DNA from: Actinoplanes lutulentus
GTDB lineage: Bacteria > Actinomycetota > Actinomycetes > Mycobacteriales > Micromonosporaceae
Assembly (NCBI RefSeq): GCF_003259845.1
Contig: NZ_QLMJ01000018.1
Coordinates: 124,001-188,000, forward strand
Length of the DNA: 64,000 nucleotides
Direction: 5' to 3'
This document shows positions 15,454 through 23,696 of this stretch, piece after piece. The position numbers were made by a program, and so were the translations under genes. The notes beneath the pieces were generated by a model. The model was not told the origin of the DNA, ran no database searches, and saw only the letters and a list, made by a program, of their open reading frames with translations. How positions within the stretch are numbered: the first letter of the stretch is position 1; the number at the start of each line of letters is the position of its first letter.

Positions 15454-16457
15454 CGGTACTTCAGCATCGTGCCCGTGTCGGCGGCCTGGGCCCTGGTCAG
15501 GATCAGGTGGCCGAGGGCCACGTCCAGGATCGACAGGCCCCGGTGCCAGAACAGGATGCGTTCGTCCGCGCGTTCCCGGCCCGGCTTGCCGCCGCTGACG
15601 ATCTCGCCCAGCTGGGCGTACAGAGATTGCTCGGTCAGGCGGCCGGTGTCGACGTGGGCGCGCAGGGCGCCGAACCGGCCAGACTGGGACTCGCGCCAGT
15701 CGTCGACGACCACCTTGTCCATGACGTCGAGCAGGTCCAGTTCAACGGCGCTGATCGTTCCGTACGGGACCACGAACGCGCCCGGCTTCACCGCGGCGGT
15801 ACGCAGCAACGGCTCCGGTTTCTCCAGACGGGACGCCTCGACCAGGATGTCGGCGTTGTCGTACGCCTCATCGGCGGTGGCGACCGCGCGTACCGGCGTG
15901 GTGGTGACCTCGCGCAGGCGCGCCGCGAAGGCCTCCCGGGATTCGGGCCGGCGGCTGGTCACCCGGATCTCCTCCAGGGGGAACAGGCTGTCCAGCATGG
16001 TCACGTTGGCGAAGGCGGTGCCGCGCGCGCCGACGTGGCCGAGGATCGCGGAGTCCGGGCGGGCCAGGTGTTTCGCGCCGACGGCGGTCATCGCGCCGGT
16101 GCGGACCTCGGTGATCAGCGTCGCGTCCAGGATCGCCAGGGGTACGCCGGTGTGCGGGTCGAACAGGGTCAGCATCGCCATCTCGCTGGGCAGGCCCCGC
16201 AGGTAGTTCGGGACGAAGTCGCCGACCACCTTGACCCCGCTGACGCCGCGTTCACCGAGCGTGGAGACGTGCCCGCGCAGAATGTTGAAGTGCCCGGTGC
16301 CGCCGTTGTCGGGGACCAGATGGGTACGCGGCTCGAAGACGGTCTCGCCCCGCCCGTGCGCGGCCACGACCGACTCGACGGCTTCGATCACCTCGGCGTG
16401 CCCGATGTTCAGCTCGTCGATGTCGGCGCCGTTCAGGTACCGCAGCCAGATCGTCAT
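15450..16457 (-). CDS. Ornithine cyclodeaminase / mu-crystallin family protein
   Basis: 335 residues. This NAD(P)-binding family catalyses deaminating cyclisation of ornithine, imine reduction, or related steps on amino acids. Visible hallmarks are the N-terminal substrate strand GVSGVKVVGDFVPN with its catalytic-type Lys, LAILDATLITEVRTGAMTAVGAKHLA, and a Rossmann glycine motif changed to ILGHVGARGTAF. DDWRESQSGR near residue 260 fits the conserved Asp region. It is the first gene of the operon with the MIO-less lyase and lies 76 bases from the divergent RpiR gene. The pair probably acts on one amino-acid-like substrate; which one is not known. Confidence 0.8.
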   Translation of the reverse strand: MTIWLRYLNGADIDELNIGHAEVIEAVESVVAAHGRGETVFEPRTHLVPDNGGTGHFNILRGHVSTLGERGVSGVKVVGDFVPNYLRGLPSEMAMLTLFDPHTGVPLAILDATLITEVRTGAMTAVGAKHLARPDSAILGHVGARGTAFANVTMLDSLFPLEEIRVTSRRPESREAFAARLREVTTTPVRAVATADEAYDNADILVEASRLEKPEPLLRTAAVKPGAFVVPYGTISAVELDLLDVMDKVVVDDWRESQSGRFGALRAHVDTGRLTEQSLYAQLGEIVSGGKPGRERADERILFWHRGLSILDVALGHLILTRAQAADTGTMLKYR

Positions 16458-16519
16458 ACGACAGCCAACCCCCAGCAGATGCGCTGAATCAACATATGCA
16501 CCCTATCGGATTTGTGTTC

Positions 16520-16530
16520 TAGAATATTCA
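16520..16530. promoter_or_regulatory. Candidate RpiR autoregulatory site
   Basis: AGAATATTCA (16521-16530) contains the palindrome GAATATTC and ends three bases before the RpiR start codon. Another TGAAT lies at 16485-16489. The TATTCA half-site is the same as in the transporter/lyase region at 9458-9493. The gap serves both the regulator and the divergent cyclodeaminase-lyase operon. Confidence 0.4.
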
Positions 16531-16533
16531 GTC

Positions 16534-17379
16534 ATGGCGCCTGAGGACTGGCTGTTGAATCTGGCGCAGCAACACCGCCTGTCACCCACCCAGCGGCAGA
16601 TCGTGCAGCGGATGCTCGGCATGTTCCCCGGGGTGGCGTTCCTCTCCACGGTCGAGATCGCCGAGCAGACCGGCGTCAGCCAGCCGACCGTGACCCGGCT
16701 CGCCACCGCGCTGGGGTTCGCCGGCTTCCCCGAGTTCCGGACCGCGTTGCGCGAAGCCGTCCTGTCAGGCGTTCCGGAGCAACGGGGTCCCGGGCAGCGG
16801 GCGCCGGAGCGGTTCGACGCCGGCGTGGTCGCGATCGAGCAGGAGTGCGCGAACGTCGGCAGCCTGCACCGGGTGGTCACCGGCGACCGGATGGCTGCGG
16901 CGGTCCGGCTGCTGGCCGCGTCGCAGCCGCTCGGCGTGGTCGGCCTGCGGGCGTCCGCCGCACTGGCCGAGCACTTCGGCTTCTTCGCCCGGCGGATCCT
17001 CCCGTCCGTGACCACCTGCACGAACGCCGGCACCCTGGCCGACACCGTGCTGCAGCTGCGCCAGCAGGACGCGTCCGCGCTGCTGATCTTCGCGATGCCC
17101 CGGTACCCGGCGGCCACTGTCGCGGCGATCCGGCGGGCCCGCAAGCTCGGGCTGTCCACCGTGGTGATCGCCGACAGCGCGCTCGCGCCGTTCGCCGGCG
17201 AGGCCGACGTGCTGCTGGTGGCGCCGGTCGGCACCGGGCTGGTCTTCGACTCGCACGCGGCGGCCGTGGTGCTGTCGATCAGTCTGCTCGACGCGATCGC
17301 CGCCACCGACCCGGAGCGGACCCAGCGGCGGCTCGAAGCCCACGAGTCCCTGGTCGACGACTGGATCCACGAAGCCTGA
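16534..17379 (+). CDS. RpiR-family transcriptional regulator (HTH + SIS domain)
   Basis: 281 residues from ATG 16534 (MAPEDWLLNLAQQ); a longer frame upstream overlaps the divergent gene and is rejected. The N-terminal HTH_6 domain shows AFLSTVEIAEQTGVSQPTVTRLATALGFAGFPEFR. The C-terminal SIS domain (LGVVGLRASAALAEHFGFFA onward) normally binds a phosphosugar, though RpiR members beside amino-acid genes respond to other small molecules. No ribosome site is evident, so the message may be leaderless. Expected to control the divergent cyclodeaminase and lyase genes, and perhaps the transporter and first lyase. Confidence 0.85.
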   Translation: MAPEDWLLNLAQQHRLSPTQRQIVQRMLGMFPGVAFLSTVEIAEQTGVSQPTVTRLATALGFAGFPEFRTALREAVLSGVPEQRGPGQRAPERFDAGVVAIEQECANVGSLHRVVTGDRMAAAVRLLAASQPLGVVGLRASAALAEHFGFFARRILPSVTTCTNAGTLADTVLQLRQQDASALLIFAMPRYPAATVAAIRRARKLGLSTVVIADSALAPFAGEADVLLVAPVGTGLVFDSHAAAVVLSISLLDAIAATDPERTQRRLEAHESLVDDWIHEA

Positions 17380-17528
17380 CGATCAGGGTGTCGCGGTGCC
17401 TCACCGAGGCTTGCGGGCCGGGCAGGTTTCGTCGTTGCGGGGGCGCTCAATTCCGTACCAAAGAATCTGCCGCAAGCGCGGCAGCTAGCTCGCGCTGGCA
17501 CTGCCTTGCGGGAAAGGCCTGGTTAAAT

Positions 17529-17543
17529 GGTGTTGTCAACACC
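17529..17543. promoter_or_regulatory. Inverted repeat between convergent regulator genes
   Basis: GGTGTTG and CAACACC surround a single T. Just beyond, GTTGTCA (17532-17538) also pairs with TGACAAC (17546-17552). The symmetry resembles a regulator site, yet it lies between the ends of the RpiR and TetR genes, where no promoter is expected. Confidence 0.3.
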
Positions 17544-17605
17544 GCTGACAACTGCGATGCTTGAGGGGAAGCCGCTGACCTGGCGGCCCGGGAACCGGGG
17601 TGGTG

Positions 17606-18259
17606 TCAGTGCGCGGCGGCCAGTTTTTCGACTCGGTCCAGCAGGGCGCTGATCAGTTCCAGCAGGACCGTCTCGTCCTCGATGCCGGCGAAGAACGGCG
17701 CGGCGGCGGCGATGTTCGGGTAGCGGCGGACCGGCAGCGCGCGGTACTCGCGAGCCCACGCCGACTCGTCACCCTCCCGGCTCGACTCGTCCATCGCGGT
17801 GTAGGCACTGATCATCGCGGCGTAGGACATCACGGTGTCGTCGAAGACGCGGTGCTGCACGGCCGCGAGCTCGTCGGCGAGGCCGGCCTCCCGCAGAGCA
17901 CCCAGAATCTCCTCGGCGAGACGGAACTCACCCTGCCGGCGCGTGGTCCGCAACGCCAGGATCGGCGCGATCGCCGGGTGCGCCACGAACGAGCGGACCA
18001 TCTCCTGGGACAGCCACTCCAGGCGGGACCGCCACGCGAGGTCGTCGGGCAGGCCGTCGACGATCGCGCTCAGCAGGCGGTCGGCGACTTCCAGAACGAT
18101 CTGGTCCCGGTCCCGGAAATGCCGGTAAACCGCTGTCGGATCCACGCCGAGCTCCTTGCCGAGGGCCCGGATGCTGAGCGCGTCAGCGCCGGCATTCTCG
18201 GCCAGTCGCGTCGCCGCGTCGACGATCAGCTCAGGTGTCAGCGCCACTCGGGCTCGCAA
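17606..18259 (-). CDS. TetR-family transcriptional regulator
   Basis: 217 residues from TTG 18259, chosen because GGAGGAAA lies directly upstream; the longer frame to 18331 has no such site. The HTH region IVDAATRLAENAGADALSIRALGKELGVDPTAVYRHFRDRDQI is a clear TetR DNA-binding domain. The C-terminal ligand domain (SRLEWLSQEMVRSFVAHPAI onward) is of the common TetR_C type. It diverges from the flavin oxidoreductase gene across 75 bases. CGGT (18275-18278) and ACCG (18286-18289) around a 7-base spacer are a possible half-site pair. It likely represses the oxidase. Confidence 0.8.
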   Translation of the reverse strand: MRARVALTPELIVDAATRLAENAGADALSIRALGKELGVDPTAVYRHFRDRDQIVLEVADRLLSAIVDGLPDDLAWRSRLEWLSQEMVRSFVAHPAIAPILALRTTRRQGEFRLAEEILGALREAGLADELAAVQHRVFDDTVMSYAAMISAYTAMDESSREGDESAWAREYRALPVRRYPNIAAAAPFFAGIEDETVLLELISALLDRVEKLAAAH

Positions 18260-18334
18260 ATTTCCTCCAGTTCTCGGTCCAAGCAACCGACCAATGCTAG
18301 TGCTCCCCCCTCCTTCCGCACCGAGGTGCAACCC

Positions 18335-19726
18335 ATGAACCGACAGTCATTGACCGATGTGAGTTACTCCACCTACTGGTTGTCCGACCCCGGACGGCCC
18401 GCCGTTCGCGGACCGCTGACCGGAGAGCTCTCCACCGATCTGGTGGTCATCGGCGGCGGCTACACCGGGTTGTGGACCGCGATCATCGCGAAGGAGCGGG
18501 ACCCGCAGCGTGACGTCGTCCTGATCGAGGGCGGCCGGATCGGGCACGCCGCCTCCGGGCGCAACGGCGGATTCGTCGCGGCCAGCCTCACCCACGGCTT
18601 CGCCAACGGGCACAGCCGCTGGCCGGAGGAGATCGCCACCCTCGAACAGCTCGGCCTGGAAAACCTGCAGGGCATCGAGGACACCATCAATCGGTACGGC
18701 ATCGACTGCGACTGGGAACGCACCGGCGCCCTGGACGTGGCGACCGAGCCGCACGAGGTCGAGGCGCTGCGCCAGGGTGTCGAGCTGGCCCGCAGTCAGG
18801 GCGTCGACGTCGAGTTCATGGACCACGCCGCGGTACAGGCCGAGGTCCGGTCGCCGCGCTTCCTGGCCGGCGCGTGGGACCGCACCGGCACCGCCATGGT
18901 CAACCCGGCGAAGCTGGCCTGGGGCCTGGCCGAGGTGGCCGAGCGGCTCGGCGTGCACATCTTCGAGGGCACGTTCGCGAACGGCCTGGCCCGGGACGGC
19001 GCCGGCATGCTGGTGGAGACCCCGCTCGGCCGGGTGCGCGCCCGTCACGTGGCCCTTGGCACCAACGTCTACCCGTCGCTGGTGAAGCGGACCCGGCTCT
19101 ACACGATCCCGGTCTGGGACTACGCGCTGATGACCGAGCCGCTGTCCGCTGCGCAAAGGGATGCCATCGGCTGGCAGAACCGGCAGGGGCTCGGCGACTC
19201 CGGCAACCAGTTCCACTACTTCCGGCAGACCGCCGACCACCGCATCCTCTGGGGCGGGTACGACGCGATCTACCACTACGGCGGGAAGATGGATCTCTCG
19301 CACGAGCACCGGCAGGAGACGTACCACCGGCTCTCGGACCACTTCTTCGACACGTTCCCGCAGCTCGACGGGCTTCGCTTCACCAACGCGTGGGGCGGGG
19401 CGATCGACACGTGCACCCGGTTCTCGGCGTTCTTCGGGTCGGCTTACGGCGGCCGGGTGGCGTACGCCGCGGGGTATACGGGCCTGGGTGTGGCCGCCAC
19501 GCGGTTCGGCGCCGACGTGATGCTGGACCTGCTGTCCGGGGAGCGGACGAAGCGGACGGCGACCCGGATGGTGCGGTCGAAGCCGCTGCCGTTCCCGCCG
19601 GAGCCGGTTCGCTGGGCGGGGGTGGAGCTGACCCGGCGGTCACTGGCCCACGCCGACGCGAATGGCGGGCGGCGAAACCTGTGGCTCAAGGCGATGGACA
19701 AGGTCGGCTTCGGCTTCGACAGCTGA
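18335..19726 (+). CDS. FAD-dependent amine oxidase (DAO family, OrdL/PuuB-like)
   Basis: 463 residues from ATG 18335, with GAGGTG upstream. The Rossmann dinucleotide motif STDLVVIGGGYTGLWTA begins near residue 33. GHAASGRNGGFV is the second FAD-contacting segment typical of the DAO family, and the C-terminal GRVAYAAGYTGLGVA closes the FAD site. The closest pattern I recognise is gamma-glutamylputrescine oxidase / OrdL-like proteins, which oxidise secondary or primary amines to an imine and H2O2; N-methyl substrates would release formaldehyde. A TetR gene lies opposite and a formaldehyde dehydrogenase operon follows downstream on the other strand. Confidence 0.8.
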   Translation: MNRQSLTDVSYSTYWLSDPGRPAVRGPLTGELSTDLVVIGGGYTGLWTAIIAKERDPQRDVVLIEGGRIGHAASGRNGGFVAASLTHGFANGHSRWPEEIATLEQLGLENLQGIEDTINRYGIDCDWERTGALDVATEPHEVEALRQGVELARSQGVDVEFMDHAAVQAEVRSPRFLAGAWDRTGTAMVNPAKLAWGLAEVAERLGVHIFEGTFANGLARDGAGMLVETPLGRVRARHVALGTNVYPSLVKRTRLYTIPVWDYALMTEPLSAAQRDAIGWQNRQGLGDSGNQFHYFRQTADHRILWGGYDAIYHYGGKMDLSHEHRQETYHRLSDHFFDTFPQLDGLRFTNAWGGAIDTCTRFSAFFGSAYGGRVAYAAGYTGLGVAATRFGADVMLDLLSGERTKRTATRMVRSKPLPFPPEPVRWAGVELTRRSLAHADANGGRRNLWLKAMDKVGFGFDS

Positions 19727-19744
19727 CAGGTCGGATGACCATCA

Positions 19745-19797
19745 GCCGATCTTGAGCGATTCTGGCCCCCAGGGGCGGAAAATCGCTCAAGATCGGC
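19745..19797. repeat. Palindromic element, copy B2 (17-bp perfect stem)
   Basis: GCCGATCTTGAGCGATT (19745-19761) is fully complementary to 19781-19797, with an inner GCCCC/GGGGC stem. The core from GATC to GATC (19748-19794) is 47 nt. It lies between the convergent oxidase and metallo-hydrolase genes and may also act as a terminator without a T-run. Confidence 0.9.
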
Positions 19798-19808
19798 GTG
19801 AGGGGCTC

Positions 19809-20420
19809 TTACGCCAGACGCTCCTGCTCGGCGGCGATCGTCGTGTCGTCGCCGTGGCCGGTGTGCACCACGGTCTCCCCCGGGAGCGCGAACAACTTCG
19901 CCTTGATCGAGTCCACGATCAGGCCGGCGTCCGAGTACGACCGTCCGGTCGCCCCCGGACCGCCCTGGAACAGCGTGTCACCGGTGAAGACGCTGCCGAG
20001 CTCGGGCGCGTACAGACAGACCGCTCCCGGCGCGTGCCCCGGCGTGTGCAGCACGGTCAGCGTGGTGCCGCCGACCGCGATCTCCGCGCCGTCCGCCAGG
20101 TCCGCGTCCCAGACCTCGTCCTTACCGTGGGTCAGCTCCCACAGCGGCCGGTCGTCCGGGTGCAGGAAGATCGGCGCGCCGGTGCGCTCCCGCAGCGCCG
20201 GCGCGACCCGGACGTGGTCGTCGTGGGCGTGCGTGCAGACGATCGCCACGATCTTGCGGCCGCCGACCACGGCGAGGATCGCGTCCACGTCGTGCGGCGC
20301 GTCGATCACCACGCAGTCGTTGTCGTCGCCGACCACCCAGATGTTGTTGTCGACGTCGTACGTCTGCCCGTCCAGGCTGAACGTCCCGGCGACGACGGCA
20401 TGATCGACCCGGGCCGTCAC
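19809..20420 (-). CDS. Metallo-beta-lactamase-fold hydrolase
   Basis: 203 residues from GTG 20420, which overlaps the stop of the dehydrogenase (GTGA). The zinc motif THAHDDH, the following HTPGHAPG, FTGDTLF and the final HTGHGDDT supply the metal ligands of glyoxalase II-type enzymes. In actinomycetes this protein often follows the S-hydroxymethyl-mycothiol dehydrogenase. A plausible role is hydrolysis of the S-formyl-mycothiol or another mycothiol thioester, releasing formate. That role is inferred from pairing and fold and is not visible in the active site. Confidence 0.85.
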   Translation of the reverse strand: MTARVDHAVVAGTFSLDGQTYDVDNNIWVVGDDNDCVVIDAPHDVDAILAVVGGRKIVAIVCTHAHDDHVRVAPALRERTGAPIFLHPDDRPLWELTHGKDEVWDADLADGAEIAVGGTTLTVLHTPGHAPGAVCLYAPELGSVFTGDTLFQGGPGATGRSYSDAGLIVDSIKAKLFALPGETVVHTGHGDDTTIAAEQERLA

Positions 20421-21523
20421 AGGACTACCACCGAACGCAGCACCGGAGTGCCACCGCCGTGCATCGCGGCGAACGCGGCCTCCACGTCCTCGATGCCGAC
20501 CTCCTCGGTGACGAAGGCGTCCAGGTCGAGGCGGCCCTGCTTATAGAGATCGACCAGCATCGGGAAGTCACGGCTGGGCAGGCAGTCGCCGTACCAGCTG
20601 GACTTCAGCGCGCCACCGCGGCCGAACACGTCGATCAGCGGCAGGTCCGGCACCTTCATGTCCGGCGTCGGCACACCGACCAGCACCAGGACACCGGCCA
20701 GGTCACGGGCGTAGAACGCCTGCTTCCACGTCTCCGGCCGGCCGACCGCCTCGATCACCACGTCAGCGCCGTCAGCGCCCGGATACACCGAGGCGGAAAT
20801 CCGCTTGATCTCCTCGACCGGGTCGGTCTTCGACGAGTCGACCAGATGCGTCGCGCCGAGCTTGCGGGCCGCCTCCAGCTTCAACGGATCGATGTCGACC
20901 GCGATGATCGGCGACGCGCCCGCGAGGGCCGCGCCGGCGATCGCCGCGACACCGACGCCGCCGCAGCCGATCACGGCGACCGACTTGCCCCGGGTCACCC
21001 CACCGGTGTTGATCGCCGCACCGATGCCGGCCATCACGCCGCAGCCCAGCAGGCCGACGGCGGCGGGCCGAGCCGACGGGTCGACCTTGGTGCACTGACC
21101 GGCCGCGACCAGGGTCTTCTCCGCGAACGCGCCGATGCCCAGCGCCGGCGACAGCTCGGTGCCGTCCTCCAGGGTCATCTTCTGCTTGGCGTTGTGTGTG
21201 TTGAAGCAGTAGTGCAGGTCACCGCGCTTGCAGGCCCGGCACTCACCGCAGACCGCCCGCCAGTTCAGCACCACGAAATCGCCGGGTGCGACGCCGGTGA
21301 CGCCCGCGCCGACCGACTCCACGATCCCGGCCGCCTCGTGGCCGAGCAGGAACGGGAACTCGTCGTTGATACCGCCCTCGCGGTAGTGCAGGTCGGTGTG
21401 GCACACGCCGCACGACTGGATCTTCACCACGGCCTCGCCGGGCCCGGGATCCGGAACGTTGATCGTCACGAGCTCGACCGGCGCGCCCTTGGACCGTGCG
21501 ATGACCGCTTTAACCTGCTGCAT
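20417..21523 (-). CDS. mscR: S-(hydroxymethyl)mycothiol dehydrogenase (zinc-dependent)
   Basis: 368 residues from ATG 21523. Zinc-dependent alcohol dehydrogenase fold: catalytic zinc ligands in SCGVCHTD and LGHEAAG; four structural cysteines in CGECRACKRGDLHYC; NAD-binding AVIGCGGVGVAAIAGAALAGA. The sequence is of the class III type that oxidises the adduct of formaldehyde with mycothiol, the actinobacterial thiol. It forms a two-gene operon with the metallo-hydrolase. Formaldehyde from N-demethylation by the nearby amine oxidase would be one source. A frame extending upstream to 21985 overlaps the divergent NACHT gene and is rejected. Confidence 0.85.
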   Translation of the reverse strand: MQQVKAVIARSKGAPVELVTINVPDPGPGEAVVKIQSCGVCHTDLHYREGGINDEFPFLLGHEAAGIVESVGAGVTGVAPGDFVVLNWRAVCGECRACKRGDLHYCFNTHNAKQKMTLEDGTELSPALGIGAFAEKTLVAAGQCTKVDPSARPAAVGLLGCGVMAGIGAAINTGGVTRGKSVAVIGCGGVGVAAIAGAALAGASPIIAVDIDPLKLEAARKLGATHLVDSSKTDPVEEIKRISASVYPGADGADVVIEAVGRPETWKQAFYARDLAGVLVLVGVPTPDMKVPDLPLIDVFGRGGALKSSWYGDCLPSRDFPMLVDLYKQGRLDLDAFVTEEVGIEDVEAAFAAMHGGGTPVLRSVVVL

Positions 21524-21599
21524 GGGTGCGAGGTCCCTTCTTTCATCGGTGTGACAAAGCCTGCCACACTGTGGACCATCGATACTTCTAAGAGGTGAG

Positions 21600-23651
21600 A
21601 TGCAACGCTGGGTGAGCCTCCCGCTGGTGGGCGCCGCCCTGGCCTTGGTGATCAATCTCGCCACCGACACCATCAGGATCGACGCACCCTGGTGGCCGTG
21701 GGCGGTGTGGGCGACCACGATCGCCCTGCTGGTGGCATCGATCCGGCTCGGCCGTCCGCAGCCGGTCGCCGGCTCGCTCACGGATGTGGCCGCCGTCCTC
21801 GCCGACCGGGTCACCGAGGACTGGTCGACGGAGGCGGTCCGCCGTGAGATCTCCCACCCCGACCCGATCCTGGTCTCCTGGTCCTCGACGGGCCGCCCCG
21901 CCGCCGGCCGATCCACCGTCCTCGGTTCGTCCACCTGGCAGGAGTTCCCGCTTCGCGGGTCGACGGACGCCTTGAACGAGGACATCCTGACGGCCTTCCG
22001 GTGCCTGCGGCACCGTCAGCTCGTGGTCCTGGGCGCGCCAGGCTCGGGAAAGTCCGGCTTCGCACTTCTGCTCACTCTCGCCCTCTTGGGTACGCGCGAA
22101 GCCGCCGGCCCGGTCCCGCTGCTGCTCGCCATCAGCGAGTGGGATCCGAACGAACCCGTGAACGCGTACGTGTCCCGTCGGCTGGCCGAGGATTACGCAG
22201 CGGTGCTGTCGCCGCACGGCAACCCCGGCACGCTCGCCGGCCAGCTGCTCGAACGCGGGCTGATCCTGCCGGTGCTGGACGGCCTCGACGAGCTGCGCGA
22301 CGTCGACCGCGCGCTGGACGTGCTGGACCGCTACGCCTCCGCCGGACACCCGCTGGTGGTGACCTGCCGGGCGATCGAGTACGAGGAAGCGGTGTCCCGC
22401 AGCGCGATCGTGCTCACGAAGGCCGCCGTCGTGGAGCTCGAGCCGGTGACCCCGAAGGCGGCGATCCGCTTCCTGTCGTACCCGGAGACGACACGTGACC
22501 GGTGGGCGGAGGTCTTCGATCATCTGCGCGCACATCCCGGCGGCCCGCTGGCCGAGGTGCTCTCCACGCCGCTGATGGTCTCGCTGGCGAGGATCACCTA
22601 TCGAGGCGCCGGGACGAACCCCGCCGATCTGCTCGCGTCGTCCACCCCTGAGGAGGTCGCCGGCCTGCTGATGAGCCGCTATCTGAGCACCGTCTACGGT
22701 CCACGGCCGGGCCGGTGGACGGGCACCATCGCGTACGCGCTGGACCGCCGGCACAGCCGGGACGTGCGCTGGTGGCAGTTCGACGCCGCGCTGCTCGCCG
22801 CCCGCCCGCGGCTGACGCGGTTCCTGACGACGACCGCCGCCGCGCTGCTGATCGGTCTCGTGGCGGCCGGTGCCGCTGCCGCCGCGAACCGGGCGGCGCC
22901 GGACCTGGTCCTGGCCGCCGCGTTCACCGCCGGATCGGCCGCCGTGGCCGCCGCCGCCCGCGGCGTACTGTGGGCCCGCCGGCCGGTCGGCGCGTGGCCC
23001 GACGAGTACTACCTCCCGATGTATCGCCACCCGAGGTTCCTCGCGTCCCGGGCGCTCTCGATCGTGGGCTGCGCGGCCGTGACCGGGATGCTCACCGGAG
23101 CATGGGACGCGGCCCTGCTCGCCGGTGTCGCCGGCCTGGGCGCGACCGCCGTGTGGTCGGTGCTGCCGCCGATTCGCTCGTACCGGCCCGTGCCCCTCGA
23201 CTCACTGACCGACCTGCGCCGGCTCATCGCCGTCCAGTCGCTGGCGCACGCGCTGCCGAACGGCATCCTGTGGGCCGCCGCGGCCGTCATGACCGGCTCG
23301 CCCCCACTGATCGCCGGCCTGGCCGGGGCCGTGGTGTACGGCGGCACGGGCGCGCTGTCCAACGGCGGGCTTCGCGCACTGCGATTCCGTCTGACACACC
23401 TGCGCCTCGCCGTTCGTGGACGGCTGCCATGGCGGCTGAACCGTTTCCTCGCCGACGCCCACCGACGCGGTGTGCTGCGCCGGGCCGGCGCCGTCTACCA
23501 GTTCCGGCACGTGCTGCTTCAGGAGCATCTCGCGGCGAGTGTGAACGCGCCCCGAGGCCGGGCGCCGCGACCACGCGTCAGCCGCCGGGGGCCGCCGTCG
23601 AGGCTCGCCGCCTACGAACCCGCCCACGTGGACCGCCGGTGGCCGCACTAG
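21600..23651 (+). CDS. Membrane-bound NACHT-type NTPase
   Basis: 683 residues. Two N-terminal membrane helices (about 5-20 and 32-48) precede a STAND/NACHT nucleotide-binding domain with Walker A GAPGSGKS (145-152) and Walker B LILPVLDGLDEL (221-232), whose LDGLDE form is typical of NACHT. After a winged-helix-like part, four or more membrane helices occupy about residues 400-610, and a short basic tail follows (RRAGAVYQFRHVLLQEHLA, as in other NACHT proteins). AAGAGGTGAG upstream of ATG 21600 is a good ribosome site. Standalone genes of this architecture are frequent in Streptomyces and relatives. Some bacterial NACHT proteins defend against phage; a role in defence or signalling is only a possibility here. 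Confidence 0.8.
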   Translation: MQRWVSLPLVGAALALVINLATDTIRIDAPWWPWAVWATTIALLVASIRLGRPQPVAGSLTDVAAVLADRVTEDWSTEAVRREISHPDPILVSWSSTGRPAAGRSTVLGSSTWQEFPLRGSTDALNEDILTAFRCLRHRQLVVLGAPGSGKSGFALLLTLALLGTREAAGPVPLLLAISEWDPNEPVNAYVSRRLAEDYAAVLSPHGNPGTLAGQLLERGLILPVLDGLDELRDVDRALDVLDRYASAGHPLVVTCRAIEYEEAVSRSAIVLTKAAVVELEPVTPKAAIRFLSYPETTRDRWAEVFDHLRAHPGGPLAEVLSTPLMVSLARITYRGAGTNPADLLASSTPEEVAGLLMSRYLSTVYGPRPGRWTGTIAYALDRRHSRDVRWWQFDAALLAARPRLTRFLTTTAAALLIGLVAAGAAAAANRAAPDLVLAAAFTAGSAAVAAAARGVLWARRPVGAWPDEYYLPMYRHPRFLASRALSIVGCAAVTGMLTGAWDAALLAGVAGLGATAVWSVLPPIRSYRPVPLDSLTDLRRLIAVQSLAHALPNGILWAAAAVMTGSPPLIAGLAGAVVYGGTGALSNGGLRALRFRLTHLRLAVRGRLPWRLNRFLADAHRRGVLRRAGAVYQFRHVLLQEHLAASVNAPRGRAPRPRVSRRGPPSRLAAYEPAHVDRRWPH

Positions 23652-23696
23652 GTCAACGATTGTTTACCTGATCTTGGGGATCGGTAAGCTGGCGGC

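Noticed and set aside
17600..18334. N-terminal extension of the FAD oxidase by 245 codons
   Set aside because: It lies opposite the TetR gene and has no family match; ATG 18335 has a ribosome site and gives the normal N-terminus.
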